NCBI GenBank assembly: GCA_015057035.1
Contig: SVFC01000018.1
Coordinates: forward strand, 1 to 43,360
Direction: 5' to 3'
DNA length: 43,360 nt
DNA from: Lachnospiraceae bacterium
Lineage (GTDB): Bacteria; Bacillota; Clostridia; Lachnospirales; Lachnospiraceae
Of the stretch, positions 1 to 6,631 are shown in pieces. Positions within the stretch are counted from its first letter, which is position 1, and each line of letters begins with the position of its first letter. Both the position numbers and the translations under genes were made by a program. Under the pieces are notes generated by a model that saw only the letters and a program-made list of their open reading frames with translations, did not search any database and was not told where the DNA came from.

Positions 1-25
1 TTACAGAACAGAGAGGAGGAATTAG

Positions 26-1609
26 ATGCCAGCAAGTGCACAAACAGTATCTGTAAGCAGAGGAAAAACTGCAATAGAACATGACCTAAGAGAATATACG
101 CCGAACAATGTTGACCCATCTATGTCGATATACAACGCAGTTTTGATAAATGAACTCGGCGGAAAATCTCTTGCGGAATATACAAACGAATATATGAAAC
201 CGTATATTGAAGAATACAATGCCAAGCAACGTAGAAGTGATAGAATGAAGTCTTATGATTATGCAGCTGACTACATTGAAGAGCAAAATAATATGCAGAA
301 ATCAAGGCAGAATTACACAGCCGGTCAGCTTGCATATGAGTATGTAATACAGTTTGGTGACCACCAAACTATGGATGTTAACGAAGTCGTAAAAAAGCCT
401 AAGCTCCGTAAGGAAGTGCATGCGATGTTTGAGGAGTTCATTCAATCTTATCAATCATCCTATCCTCATATGAGAATTATTCTTGCTACGGTGCATATGG
501 ATGAGCCTATGGGAACACCACACATGCATATCCTAGTTCAGCCGATTGGAGAGGGATATAAGCAAGGGTTATCGCATCAAGTATCGCTTACAAAGGCATT
601 AGCTTGTGATGGCTTTGAGCGTTCAGAGAAAAAGGGAGACCGCCTATCTATGACAAGATGGCAGGATGATATCAAGGACAATATCATGGAACCGATTTTG
701 AAACGTCATAAATATATCAGAGCTTATAAAGATGGAGAGAAACAACATTTGCCGGTGGCGTTATACAAACGAGCAATGGAAGAGAAGGATGCGATTGTAG
801 AAGAGGCAAAAGTGGAAGCGGAGCAAATGGTAGAGAAAGCTCGTGAAGAGGTTGAAGAATTGGAAGAAGAAAAGGCTTATCTAATCAATGGTAATGGCAA
901 AGACTCTGCGTATGATATGCCTTTTGAAGATTGGTCGATTGCAGATTTGAAGTGTGAAAAAGATTTTTTGATAAACGGAGACCCAGACTTTTCGGGAGAT
1001 ATATTCAGGGGTGTTTCAGAATTGGAAGAAAAGCATTCGGAATTAAGAGCTGATATAAAAGATTTGGAGCAAGCAAAGGAAGAAAAGACTACAGAAGTAG
1101 CAAGTATCGAAGATAAGTATTCAAAGATGTGGGATGAGTATGAGGCGTTAAGAGATGGGTACAAAGATAAGGATGGAAGACATATCTTGGGATATAATGA
1201 GTTGGTGCAACGACATAAGGAGCTACTTCAAGATCCTGCAAGACTATTAGAGACAGAGGAAGGTCAGCAGGTTCTTGAAGAAGCGAAAGAGGAGATTGTA
1301 GAGACCGTGCAAAAGAACCTCGTATCCAATATGCTTGGATTTATCAAAAAAGAGATTTTTGACACATTGAAAGAATGGCTTGTAGAACCAATTTACAGAG
1401 CTATTGATGAAATGATGCGTGGGCATTGGTTTCAACTAAATGACAATGATAAGAAAATCTTAACCGGAGCAATAGACAGAACAGTTGACCGATTAGTTGA
1501 TAGGTTGGATATTGGTTCTAAGATAGAGGAGAATGTTCGAGAGAATATGCCGAGTGAAAATCAGATAGAGCAAGAAGTTCAAAGAGCCATTCGTGGACGT
1601 AGAAGATAG
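26..1609 (+). CDS. MobV-family relaxase (Mob/Pre plasmid recombination protein)
   Basis: This is a 527-residue relaxase that would nick a transfer origin and lead single-stranded DNA during mobilization. The N-terminal ~230 residues carry the Mob/Pre domain: an early HDLREYTPNNVDP segment and the metal-binding His motif VHMDEPMGTPHMH (near residue 160), typical of MobV HxDE..PHMH signatures. Residues ~255-400 are a Glu/Lys-rich coiled coil, the usual MobV tail, followed by a helical C-terminus ending in Arg residues. An AGAGGAGGA ribosome binding site sits 6 bases before the ATG. It is the first complete gene in the window and a hairpin follows its stop, so it may be transcribed alone or end an operon starting to the left. 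I did not identify an oriT; the upstream 25 bases are too short to hold one. Confidence 0.92.
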   Translation: MPASAQTVSVSRGKTAIEHDLREYTPNNVDPSMSIYNAVLINELGGKSLAEYTNEYMKPYIEEYNAKQRRSDRMKSYDYAADYIEEQNNMQKSRQNYTAGQLAYEYVIQFGDHQTMDVNEVVKKPKLRKEVHAMFEEFIQSYQSSYPHMRIILATVHMDEPMGTPHMHILVQPIGEGYKQGLSHQVSLTKALACDGFERSEKKGDRLSMTRWQDDIKDNIMEPILKRHKYIRAYKDGEKQHLPVALYKRAMEEKDAIVEEAKVEAEQMVEKAREEVEELEEEKAYLINGNGKDSAYDMPFEDWSIADLKCEKDFLINGDPDFSGDIFRGVSELEEKHSELRADIKDLEQAKEEKTTEVASIEDKYSKMWDEYEALRDGYKDKDGRHILGYNELVQRHKELLQDPARLLETEEGQQVLEEAKEEIVETVQKNLVSNMLGFIKKEIFDTLKEWLVEPIYRAIDEMMRGHWFQLNDNDKKILTGAIDRTVDRLVDRLDIGSKIEENVRENMPSENQIEQEVQRAIRGRRR

Positions 1610-1632
1610 AAATCCGAAAGGGTTTCTATTTT
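1607..1632 (+). terminator. Hairpin terminator after the relaxase
   Basis: A 9-bp stem (one G-U pair) with a GAAA loop overlaps the relaxase stop codon and is followed by a short T run. Confidence 0.55.
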
Positions 1633-1644
1633 GGCGAAAAGGTG

Positions 1645-1650
1645 TATAAT
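1645..1650 (+). promoter_or_regulatory. Possible -10 box for the downstream GNAT gene
   Basis: TATAAT preceded by GGTG lies 35 bases before the GNAT start. No convincing -35 box is present at 16-18 bp, so this is a weak call. Confidence 0.35.
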
Positions 1651-1684
1651 AGAGGTATAGATTTGAAATTGACGAGGTATTGAT

Positions 1685-2212
1685 ATGCTTGTACTAAGAG
1701 ATATGATAGAGAATGACATAGAAGATTATGTCAGATGGTTTACAAAAGAAACTGAATGGGGTAATTGGGATTCACCATGGGAAGCGTTTGAGGGTAGTGA
1801 AGATGACGAACGTAAATCATGGACAGAATATTATGATTCGGTGCAGAGCATACCAGATGATGTTGTGCGATGGAAGTATGAGATTGAATTAGATGGAACT
1901 CATATAGGTTGGATATGTTCATATACTGATTTGGGTTACATGGAAAATAAAGAGAATGTATTAGCAATCGGCTTAGATATTCCTTGTATAGAAAAAAGAA
2001 AGAGTGGTTGCGGAACAAAAGCTTTTCAAATGTACATGGATTATTTAAAAGAACATGGACACAATTCTTTTTATACACAAACTTGGTCAGGGAATTTGGC
2101 AATGGTAAGAGTTGCTGAGAAATTAGGGTTTAAAGAAGTGTGTCGAAAAGAGAATTATAGAGAAGTTGATGGCAGAATGTATGATGCGATTACTTGGAGA
2201 TTAGATTTATAA
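1685..2212 (+). CDS. GNAT family N-acetyltransferase (RimJ/RimL-like)
   Basis: This 175-residue protein has the GNAT fold pattern: an N-terminal MLVLRDMIENDIEDYVRWF strand-helix typical of RimJ/RimL-type acetyltransferases, and a degenerate acetyl-CoA pyrophosphate-binding loop (KSGCGTKAFQMYMDYL). The end is the usual N-x-x-(M/S)-x-x-x-x-EKLGF segment (NLAMVRVAEKLGFKEV). It would move an acetyl group from acetyl-CoA to an amine or protein N-terminus; the substrate is not evident. GAGG lies 8 bases upstream of the ATG. It is cargo in the mobile element, where acetyltransferases may act in resistance or in toxin/immunity roles, but nothing here points to one of them. Confidence 0.85.
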   Translation: MLVLRDMIENDIEDYVRWFTKETEWGNWDSPWEAFEGSEDDERKSWTEYYDSVQSIPDDVVRWKYEIELDGTHIGWICSYTDLGYMENKENVLAIGLDIPCIEKRKSGCGTKAFQMYMDYLKEHGHNSFYTQTWSGNLAMVRVAEKLGFKEVCRKENYREVDGRMYDAITWRLDL

Positions 2213-2260
2213 AATCTAATTTATATAGAACACAAAATTAAATTTAAAGAGGTACGTGTA

Positions 2261-2632
2261 ATGAAAAAGAAAAATATTATATTGAGTTTGGTTGTTATAG
2301 TTATAGTTTTATTAAGTATATGGTTTTTTGCACGCCCAGAGGCGTTGGGTAATATAACACAGACATATAGAGAGCCTACGACGAATACTTCTAATATATC
2401 ATTTTTAGGGGAAGCAAATGAAAAAATAAAATTTTCTTTTAGGTCTAATGTAGAAGCTGGGGAATTAAATATCATTTTATACGATTCCGATGGAAAGGTA
2501 GTTTATGAATTAGATAAGGCAAAAGCATTGGAAACATATTTTACATTTGATAAAACAGATACATACACTTTAAAAGCAGAATATGTTGATTTTGTAGGCG
2601 ATTATGAAATCAAAGTGTATAATGTAAACTAA
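2261..2632 (+). CDS. Small membrane-anchored extracytoplasmic protein
   Basis: I do not recognise the family. The 123-residue product has two Lys-rich positions after Met, one hydrophobic segment (about residues 6-24) and then a ~100-residue hydrophilic part rich in beta-type sequence (IKFSFRSNVEAGELNIILYDSDG, TYTLKAEYVDFVGDYEIKVYN). The latter resembles a single small beta-sandwich domain. There is no lipobox Cys, so it is probably an uncleaved N-terminal anchor with the domain outside the cell. AAAGAGG lies 10 bases before the ATG. It stands between two GNAT genes in the island. Confidence 0.7.
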   Translation: MKKKNIILSLVVIVIVLLSIWFFARPEALGNITQTYREPTTNTSNISFLGEANEKIKFSFRSNVEAGELNIILYDSDGKVVYELDKAKALETYFTFDKTDTYTLKAEYVDFVGDYEIKVYNVN

Positions 2633-2662
2633 AGAAACAAATGAGAATTTGTGGAGATGTAT

Positions 2663-2776
2663 ATGGACGAAAGACTATTGCGTATTAGGGAACAAGAATA
2701 TGATGTTCCTAGAGAAATGTTTATTAGTCGTTTACATACAAATGTTGTTACTTACGTAGTGAGAAAATGTAAATAG
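2663..2776 (+). CDS. Possible 37-residue protein or gene remnant
   Basis: A short reading frame starts at an ATG preceded by GTGGAGATG and encodes a basic, soluble 37-residue peptide (start MDERLLRIREQEYDVPREMF). It lies in the 166-base gap between the membrane-anchored protein and the next gene. It may be a real small gene, or the eroded N-terminus of a larger one. I cannot tell which, and no family is recognisable. Confidence 0.3.
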   Translation: MDERLLRIREQEYDVPREMFISRLHTNVVTYVVRKCK

Positions 2777-2798
2777 ATATAAATTACAAATCTGGTGA

Positions 2799-3542
2799 GT
2801 GGAAGATGAACTATTTAGAGGTATGAGTGTGGAAGATATTCGAATTATCTTTAATGAAGATAATATAAATGTTTATAACGATGGGAAATATGTGGGACAG
2901 ATAGAGTGTTCTATAAATCCTTACCATACAGAGCATTATTATCTTAATCTACAGTTACAATATCATGATTTAGAAGTATCTGCGGTTATTTTTAATCAAC
3001 TTCGTCAGAAGTTAGATAAACCAATGCAAGTGATGATTTCATCTAAAGACAGGGGTGTTGTTTCATTTGTGAAAGCTGCAGGATTTTGTTGTAAAAGGAA
3101 GTGCTATGAGATAGAAGCTTCCGAAGGGGATTATATTGGGAAGAAAATAGAGGAGCCGCTCCTATCGTCAACGGTAGGACAAGTCATATATGCAAAATGT
3201 TGTGAGATAATGCTTGATAGATATATTTTAACGCATAAAGGAATTAATCCATGGACAGGTTCTAAAGAAAACTTTTTTATGATGCTTCCTAAAGATGTAT
3301 TTTATGAAGTGGAGAATGAGAAAATTAGAAACATCGCTTTTATTGAAGACAATGAGATTGCGTATGTGTATGGAGTAGATAGAGAAGGTTTTGAAACATT
3401 TTCACAAAAGCTAATTACAATCTTATTGAAGCAATATGAGAATATTATGTTTGAAGCAGATGATTGTGATGAATATGCTATGGGGTTAAAGAAATTATTT
3501 GTTAATCAGTCAGAAGAGAGCTTTGATACATATATTTTGTAA
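2799..3542 (+). CDS. GNAT-fold protein (putative acetyltransferase)
   Basis: The frame opens at GTG 2799; an internal ATG at 2823 is an alternative but has AGAGG too close to it. In the first half (247 residues in all) there is a GNAT-like progression: substrate-side strands (YVGQIECSINPYHTEHYYLNL), then VFNQLRQKL, then a final strand/helix KPMQVMISSKDRGVVSFVKAAGFCCKRKCYEIEA. This last element is like the C-terminal beta5-alpha4 of acetyltransferases. The Q/R-x-x-G-x-G/A loop is not evident, so acetyl-CoA binding may be altered. The second half (residues ~125-247) looks like a diverged second GNAT-like or unknown domain. No function can be assigned beyond the fold. Confidence 0.65.
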   Translation: MEDELFRGMSVEDIRIIFNEDNINVYNDGKYVGQIECSINPYHTEHYYLNLQLQYHDLEVSAVIFNQLRQKLDKPMQVMISSKDRGVVSFVKAAGFCCKRKCYEIEASEGDYIGKKIEEPLLSSTVGQVIYAKCCEIMLDRYILTHKGINPWTGSKENFFMMLPKDVFYEVENEKIRNIAFIEDNEIAYVYGVDREGFETFSQKLITILLKQYENIMFEADDCDEYAMGLKKLFVNQSEESFDTYIL

Positions 3543-3686
3543 AATTTTAGTATCATAAAGGTTGTATATGATTATTCGATAAAATTTCTTTATACTAAAT
3601 ATAGTAGCAAATATAATATTAGCAGAATATAGTGATAGATATAGTGGTGTAACGGATGAATGTCGAAAAGTGGGTAAAAAAACGTC

Positions 3687-3715
3687 TTGTGCGCCGCTGG
3701 CAAAAATGGTAGAAT
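3687..3715 (+). promoter_or_regulatory. Promoter of the TAC-type operon
   Basis: TTGTGC (3687-3692) and TAGAAT (3710-3715) are spaced 17 bp, 37 bases before the TTG start of the ADP-ribosyltransferase gene. The 210-base gap upstream is otherwise AT-rich without a gene. Confidence 0.5.
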
Positions 3716-3752
3716 ATACATTGGTCACTTATGATATATTGGAGAAAGAAGA

Positions 3753-4373
3753 TTGCAGAAGATAGTAGGTTATCACGGAACAAAAGTTAGAAACGTTGAT
3801 TCCATTCTAAAAGACGGTTTTAAGATTGCAACTCCAAAAGAGGGTGATAATCATTGGTTGGGGCATGGAATTTATTTTTATTCAGATTATGAACTTGCAA
3901 ATTGGTGGGCAAAAACCAAGGTAAGTAAGCATAATGATAAATATGGTGAAAATGATGTTGCAACAGTGCTTAGAGCTATAATAGAGGCAGAAAGTGTTTG
4001 GGATTTAGATAGTCCATTTGTATTAAAGCAATTTAAAGAGTGTCAAAAGGAATTGGAAGAGCAGTTCGTAGAGCAGGGAGTTGTGCTTGATTTTTCACAA
4101 GGCAGAGGAAAGCCTTCTGAAAGAATTAGATGTTTTTGGATGGATGCAGTTAAGCAAGCACATAATATTCAAGTAATAATATATACTTTTACGCGGAATA
4201 ATCCTTCATATGTAGATAGTAAGTATCATATACATTCGGAAGATGAGTATCCATTGGCAAGTATGGGCTTGGCATACCATGAAAAGCAAATTTGTGTAAC
4301 GGAAAATAGTTTTATTGTCGATATAAACAGTATAGATGATTATGTGGAAGAGTTTGATGAGGTGATAATATGA
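3753..4373 (+). CDS. ADP-ribosyltransferase-fold toxin candidate (CmdT-like)
   Basis: The 206-residue product begins at a TTG codon placed 8 bases after GGAGAAAG. It shows the ART-superfamily landmarks: YHGTK (His8), GHGIYFY (residues 37-43, with Tyr41) followed by an Ala/Trp-rich helix (ELANWWAK), and a late EKQICVTEN segment (residues 177-185). The last resembles the DUF3990/PARP-like QICF..T motif and offers Glu184 or Gln179 as the third catalytic position. Such enzymes transfer ADP-ribose from NAD+ to protein or nucleic acid. It is translationally coupled (ATGA overlap) to a small gene and then to a SecB-like chaperone, the T-A-C order of CmdTAC. In CmdTAC the ART modifies mRNA after phage infection. 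The target here is unknown; the toxin role is inferred from context. Confidence 0.75.
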   Translation: MQKIVGYHGTKVRNVDSILKDGFKIATPKEGDNHWLGHGIYFYSDYELANWWAKTKVSKHNDKYGENDVATVLRAIIEAESVWDLDSPFVLKQFKECQKELEEQFVEQGVVLDFSQGRGKPSERIRCFWMDAVKQAHNIQVIIYTFTRNNPSYVDSKYHIHSEDEYPLASMGLAYHEKQICVTENSFIVDINSIDDYVEEFDEVII

Positions 4374-4579
4374 TGACAAGAGAACAAATCGAAAGAATAG
4401 CAGCAAACTGTGGTGTTGTAGTTTCCTATGCGGAAGCAGGGAAAGGTGGATTTATTGTTGATTCTACTAACATTAAATATGAATCACTAACAGATATTGT
4501 AATGGACTATTTTGGTACATCAAACGGAAATAGAAAGAAATATTCCATATTTGATGAAAATATGTTTTTGGCAGCATAG
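4370..4579 (+). CDS. Small antitoxin candidate of the TAC unit (CmdA-like position)
   Basis: The 69-residue product overlaps the toxin stop codon (ATGA), and two successive ATG codons are possible starts. It is not a recognised family. Residues 1-45 look like a small alpha/beta domain (REQIERIAANCGVVVSYAEAG, YESLTDIVMDYF). The C-terminal tail (KKYSIFDENMFLAA) is exposed, aromatic and hydrophobic, as expected for a chaperone-addiction tail that must be held by a SecB-like partner. The gene lies between the ART and the chaperone, exactly where TAC systems place the antitoxin. Assignment as antitoxin rests on position, size and the tail. Confidence 0.65.
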   Translation: MMTREQIERIAANCGVVVSYAEAGKGGFIVDSTNIKYESLTDIVMDYFGTSNGNRKKYSIFDENMFLAA

Positions 4580-4587
4580 GAGAATAT

Positions 4588-5007
4588 ATGAATAGAGAAG
4601 ATGTATTAAAGAAATCAGAGAGTGCTTTGATAGCGAAGAAAATTTTTGTTGAGAATATGAGTTTCCAAAGGAAAGAATTACTAAATGGAAATCTTCGTTT
4701 GTCGCAAAGTAGCATAGGAAAAAGTGTTGAACAGATAGCGGATAATGAGTATAAGTGTTCATTAGCATTAAAATTATCGGATGAGGAAGAGACTGCAGAA
4801 TTAGAAATTGTTGTTTCGGGAATTTTTGAATTTAATGCAGAATTAAAGGATGAACAAAAGCAAATTATTATAACAAAAAATACTATGGCAATATTATTTC
4901 CATATTTAAGAGCACAAGTTACATTGATGACATCACAGCCAGATGTTGAACCTGTTGTTCTTCCTGCAATAAATATCAATTCATTATTGCAAAATCTTGA
5001 AGACTAA
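4588..5007 (+). CDS. SecB-like chaperone of the TAC unit (CmdC-like)
   Basis: The 139-residue protein follows the SecB fold. It has a first strand KIFVENMSFQRKE (SecB IYVKDISFE), beta2-beta3 YKCSLALKLSDEEETAELEIVVSGIFEF, and the diagnostic helix ILFPYLRAQVTLMTSQ (residues 102-117, SecB ILFPYARECISSLVSR). It ends in VVLPAININSLLQNL, matching SecB LNLAPVNFDALF. Firmicutes generally lack the classical SecB export chaperone, and solitary SecB-like proteins beside toxin-antitoxin pairs serve as TAC chaperones (for example Rv1957 in M. tuberculosis and CmdC in E. coli). It would fold and protect the 69-residue protein. AGGAG lies 9 bases before the ATG. A strong hairpin follows, ending the operon. 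Confidence 0.85.
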   Translation: MNREDVLKKSESALIAKKIFVENMSFQRKELLNGNLRLSQSSIGKSVEQIADNEYKCSLALKLSDEEETAELEIVVSGIFEFNAELKDEQKQIIITKNTMAILFPYLRAQVTLMTSQPDVEPVVLPAININSLLQNLED

Positions 5008-5036
5008 AAGAGCTTGGGGGTTGCCCCAAGCTCTTT
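5007..5036 (+). terminator. Terminator of the TAC operon
   Basis: A perfect 13-bp stem (AAAGAGCTTGGGG and complement) with a 4-base loop begins at the chaperone stop codon. The T run after it is short, and the stem is nearly symmetric, so it may also stop transcription from the right. Confidence 0.75.
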
Positions 5037-5049
5037 GATTGATAACATT

Positions 5050-5071
5050 AAAAGTTCTAAAAAAGTTCTAA
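5050..5071. repeat. Tandem 11-bp direct repeats near the element end
   Basis: AAAAGTTCTAA occurs twice head to tail (5050-5060 and 5061-5071), about 100 bases inside the tuf junction. Short direct repeats at this distance are typical arm-type binding sites of tyrosine recombinases; that role is inferred. Confidence 0.55.
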
Positions 5072-5115
5072 TTATTTTGAAGAATAGAATTATAGAAAAT
5101 AAAAACGTCGAGAAA

Positions 5116-5176
5116 ACGCCGTAAAAGCGCATAATTATCAAATGGAAACACGAGAATTATAATCCATTGACGGCGT
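5116..5176. repeat. Inverted repeat at the element/tuf junction (candidate att site)
   Basis: ACGCCGT (5116-5122) is repeated inverted as ACGGCGT (5170-5176). Inside it are further partial inversions (AAATGG at ~5141 and CCATT at ~5164). The right arm ends exactly where homology to the tuf coding sequence begins, so this may be the recombinase core/arm region. Confidence 0.5.
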
Positions 5177-5227
5177 GAAGGTGGACGTACTGTAGGTTCA
5201 GGCCGTGTTGCTACTATCGTTGAATAA
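5174..5227 (+). pseudogene. tuf: 3'-terminal fragment of tuf (EF-Tu C-terminus)
   Basis: In frame, the 18 codons read REGGRTVGSGRVATIVE then stop. This is the highly conserved last beta strand of EF-Tu. Immediately upstream the frame reads TGA-CGG and all EF-Tu similarity is lost. There is no start codon or ribosome binding site, so it is not a gene but the stranded end of one. The tuf terminator still follows it at 5266. The simplest reading is that an element integrated near the tuf 3' end, supplied a replacement end to the upstream copy (outside the window), and left the original end here. A simple deletion of tuf is the alternative. Confidence 0.85.
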
Positions 5228-5265
5228 TCGCGCAAGCAATAAGCCGAGCAAATAGCAAAAATAAT

Positions 5266-5300
5266 CGAGGAAGAGCATTTATGTTCTTCCTCGTATTTTT
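5266..5300 (+). terminator. Original tuf terminator
   Basis: A 13-bp stem (CGAGGAAGAGCAT paired with ATGTTCTTCCTCG, one G-U) with a 2-base loop is followed by TATTTTTTT. It lies 38 bases after the tuf fragment stop codon. Confidence 0.85.
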
Positions 5301-5302
5301 TT

Positions 5303-5449
5303 GTCTATTTATTGGGCGCATGCCCGCGTACGAGCGACTATGTCGCGAGTTCGCGCTCGGCTTGTACCTATTTCTAAGCGGCGACTGCCGCGTGTGGATT
5401 GTCGCGAAGCGGCAAGACACTAGGCTTCTCGTTACGTAGTGAAATTATT
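5303..5449 (+). other. GC-rich structured non-coding element
   Basis: This stretch is much richer in GC than its surroundings and is packed with short hairpins: GGGC/GCCC (5314-5325), GTACGAGCG.../CGCTCGGCTTGTAC spanning ~5329-5368 with an inner CGCGAGTTCGCG, and GCGGC-GACT-GCCGC (~5379-5392). It is followed by a strong terminator at 5450. No credible gene lies in it. It could be a small structured RNA or a member of an interspersed palindromic repeat family; the window holds only one copy. Confidence 0.5.
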
Positions 5450-5480
5450 GCTTCCGAGAGAAATCTCGGGAGCCTTTTTT
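5450..5480 (+). terminator. Strong rho-independent terminator
   Basis: GCTTCCGAGA pairs with TCTCGGGAGC (one G-U) around a GAAA tetraloop, followed by CTTTTTT. It ends the structured element rather than a protein gene. The stretch from here to 5678 holds only the promoter region of the next gene. Confidence 0.8.
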
Positions 5481-5563
5481 ACGTTCAAAAATAGGTGACG
5501 AGAGTTGTGGGAAAGGGCAAGTGTCGTCAAAGTGTCGTCGAGAAGTGAGCGACAATAAAATTC

Positions 5564-5593
5564 TTTACGGAAAAGAGAGTATTATGTTATAAA
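5564..5593 (+). promoter_or_regulatory. Possible promoter for the XRE regulator gene
   Basis: TTTACG (5564-5569) and TATAAA (5588-5593) are 18 bp apart. A better TATAAT at 5599-5604 lacks a -35 partner. Either could drive the XRE-Nudix genes. Confidence 0.35.
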
Positions 5594-5678
5594 AGTAATA
5601 TAATCTCTGTCAAAGGCTACTTGCTTTACTTTATGTGTTAGATTCTTACATAATAATATTCAAAGGAGGATGAATTCG

Positions 5679-6119
5679 ATGGATATAGCAAATCAAATAT
5701 CGAATATTCGCAAGGAGCAGAAATTAACACAAGAGGAATTCGGCAGATTATTTTATGTTACTAGGCAAACGGTTTCGAATTGGGAAAATGGAAAAAGCTA
5801 TCCTGATTTACAAATACTTGTAGACATAAGTAATAGGTTTGAAATCTCTCTAGATTTATTATTAAAGGGGGACTCAAAAATGGTAAAAGCAATAGACAGA
5901 GAAAGAATATTAGGAACAATAAAACATGAAAAATCAATCGTAGATTTCTTTACAGGAGCAGGAACCGGAATCGTCTTTTCTTGCTTATTTTCTCCTACTT
6001 CGACAATTCGAACTGTGGCAATTATGGTTGGACTTGTAATGATAGGGATTGGCTGGTATAAAAAAGAGAAAAACGATAGAAAAGTATTGAAGTATATGGA
6101 AGAATATCAGCAAGAATAA
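5679..6119 (+). CDS. Membrane-tethered XRE-family transcriptional regulator
   Basis: The ATG at 5679 is preferred because AAAGGAGG (5662-5669) overlaps the in-frame ATG at 5670 but is ideally spaced for 5679; this gives 146 residues. Residues ~3-60 are a classic Cro/C1 HTH (ISNIRKEQKLTQEEFGRLFYVTRQTVSNWENGKSYPDLQILVDISNRFEISLDLLL). After a linker, two hydrophobic stretches (about residues 93-125, around GTGIVFSCLF and TVAIMVGLVMIGIGWY) would anchor it in the membrane, with a charged tail in the cytoplasm. Such XRE-TM regulators often sense envelope or drug stress and control neighbouring genes. It is 28 bases upstream of a Nudix gene and may share its transcript. The target is not known. Confidence 0.88.
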   Translation: MDIANQISNIRKEQKLTQEEFGRLFYVTRQTVSNWENGKSYPDLQILVDISNRFEISLDLLLKGDSKMVKAIDRERILGTIKHEKSIVDFFTGAGTGIVFSCLFSPTSTIRTVAIMVGLVMIGIGWYKKEKNDRKVLKYMEEYQQE

Positions 6120-6147
6120 TTTTCTGGAGCTTGAGGATTAGGTAAAA

Positions 6148-6594
6148 ATGTATATAGAACACAAAGTTTTTGGGACAAAAAAGAATGTAAATTATATGGA
6201 TAGAGAAGGTGTATATCTCGTCCCCGCTAAGGATGGCAAGGTAGGTGTTGTTAAAACATCAAAAGGTTACTTTTTATTAGGCGGTGGCTTGGATAGTGGT
6301 GAGAGCCATGAAGAATGCATTAAGAGAGAATGTTTAGAGGAAACCGGATATGCCGTTTCTGTAGGTAAGAAAGTATGCTCTGCAGAAACGTATTATGAAC
6401 ATCCAACGATAGGATATTTTCATCCGATGCAAACGTATTATGTTGGAGAATTACTAGATCAGGTAAGTGTACCTGTGGAAGAGGACCATGAGTTTGTGTG
6501 GATGGATTATAACGAATTGGTGGATAACATGTATCTTGAAATGCAAAGCTGGGCACTAGAACAGTGTATGAAAAAACTCTTGACATTCCACTAG
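6148..6594 (+). CDS. Nudix hydrolase
   Basis: The 148-residue protein carries a full Nudix box, GGLDSGESHEECIKRECLEE followed by TGY (residues ~50-72), with the REx2EE metal-binding glutamates intact. Nudix enzymes hydrolyse nucleoside diphosphates linked to another group (oxidised dNTPs, NDP-sugars, dinucleoside polyphosphates). The specificity cannot be read from the motif. The short N-terminal part (EHKVFGTKKNVNYMDREGVYLVPA) and a late VEEDHEFVWMDYNEL segment are standard for MutT-like members. The ribosome binding site (GAGGATTAGG) is poor. It lies between two membrane-tethered regulators. Confidence 0.92.
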   Translation: MYIEHKVFGTKKNVNYMDREGVYLVPAKDGKVGVVKTSKGYFLLGGGLDSGESHEECIKRECLEETGYAVSVGKKVCSAETYYEHPTIGYFHPMQTYYVGELLDQVSVPVEEDHEFVWMDYNELVDNMYLEMQSWALEQCMKKLLTFH

Positions 6595-6631
6595 GTGAAA
6601 CCTTTATATTGGGGGCAGGAGGGAAGAAACG

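Larger units (their letters stand above)
1..5176. mobile_element. Right end of a putative integrated mobilizable element
   Basis: The segment holds a MobV relaxase, GNAT cargo, a small membrane-anchored protein and a TAC-type defence unit. It is AT-rich and stops at a stranded fragment of the tuf 3' end (5174-5227). Tandem 11-bp repeats and a 7-bp inverted repeat sit just inside this boundary, as expected of a recombinase att region. No integrase lies in the window, so it should be on the left, outside. The element class (ICE, IME or island) cannot be decided here. The boundary is an inference from the tuf fragment; the left end is not visible. Confidence 0.65.

Noticed and set aside
4473-4979. 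168-residue minus-strand frame opposite the SecB-like gene
   Set aside because: It is the complement of a well-supported gene, is Ser/Phe/Ile-rich without domain features, and lacks a ribosome binding site.
5214-5420. 68-residue minus-strand frame over the tuf end and GC-rich element
   Set aside because: It crosses a terminator and hairpins, is Arg/Ser-rich and has no recognisable start signal; it is a by-product of GC-rich inverted repeats.
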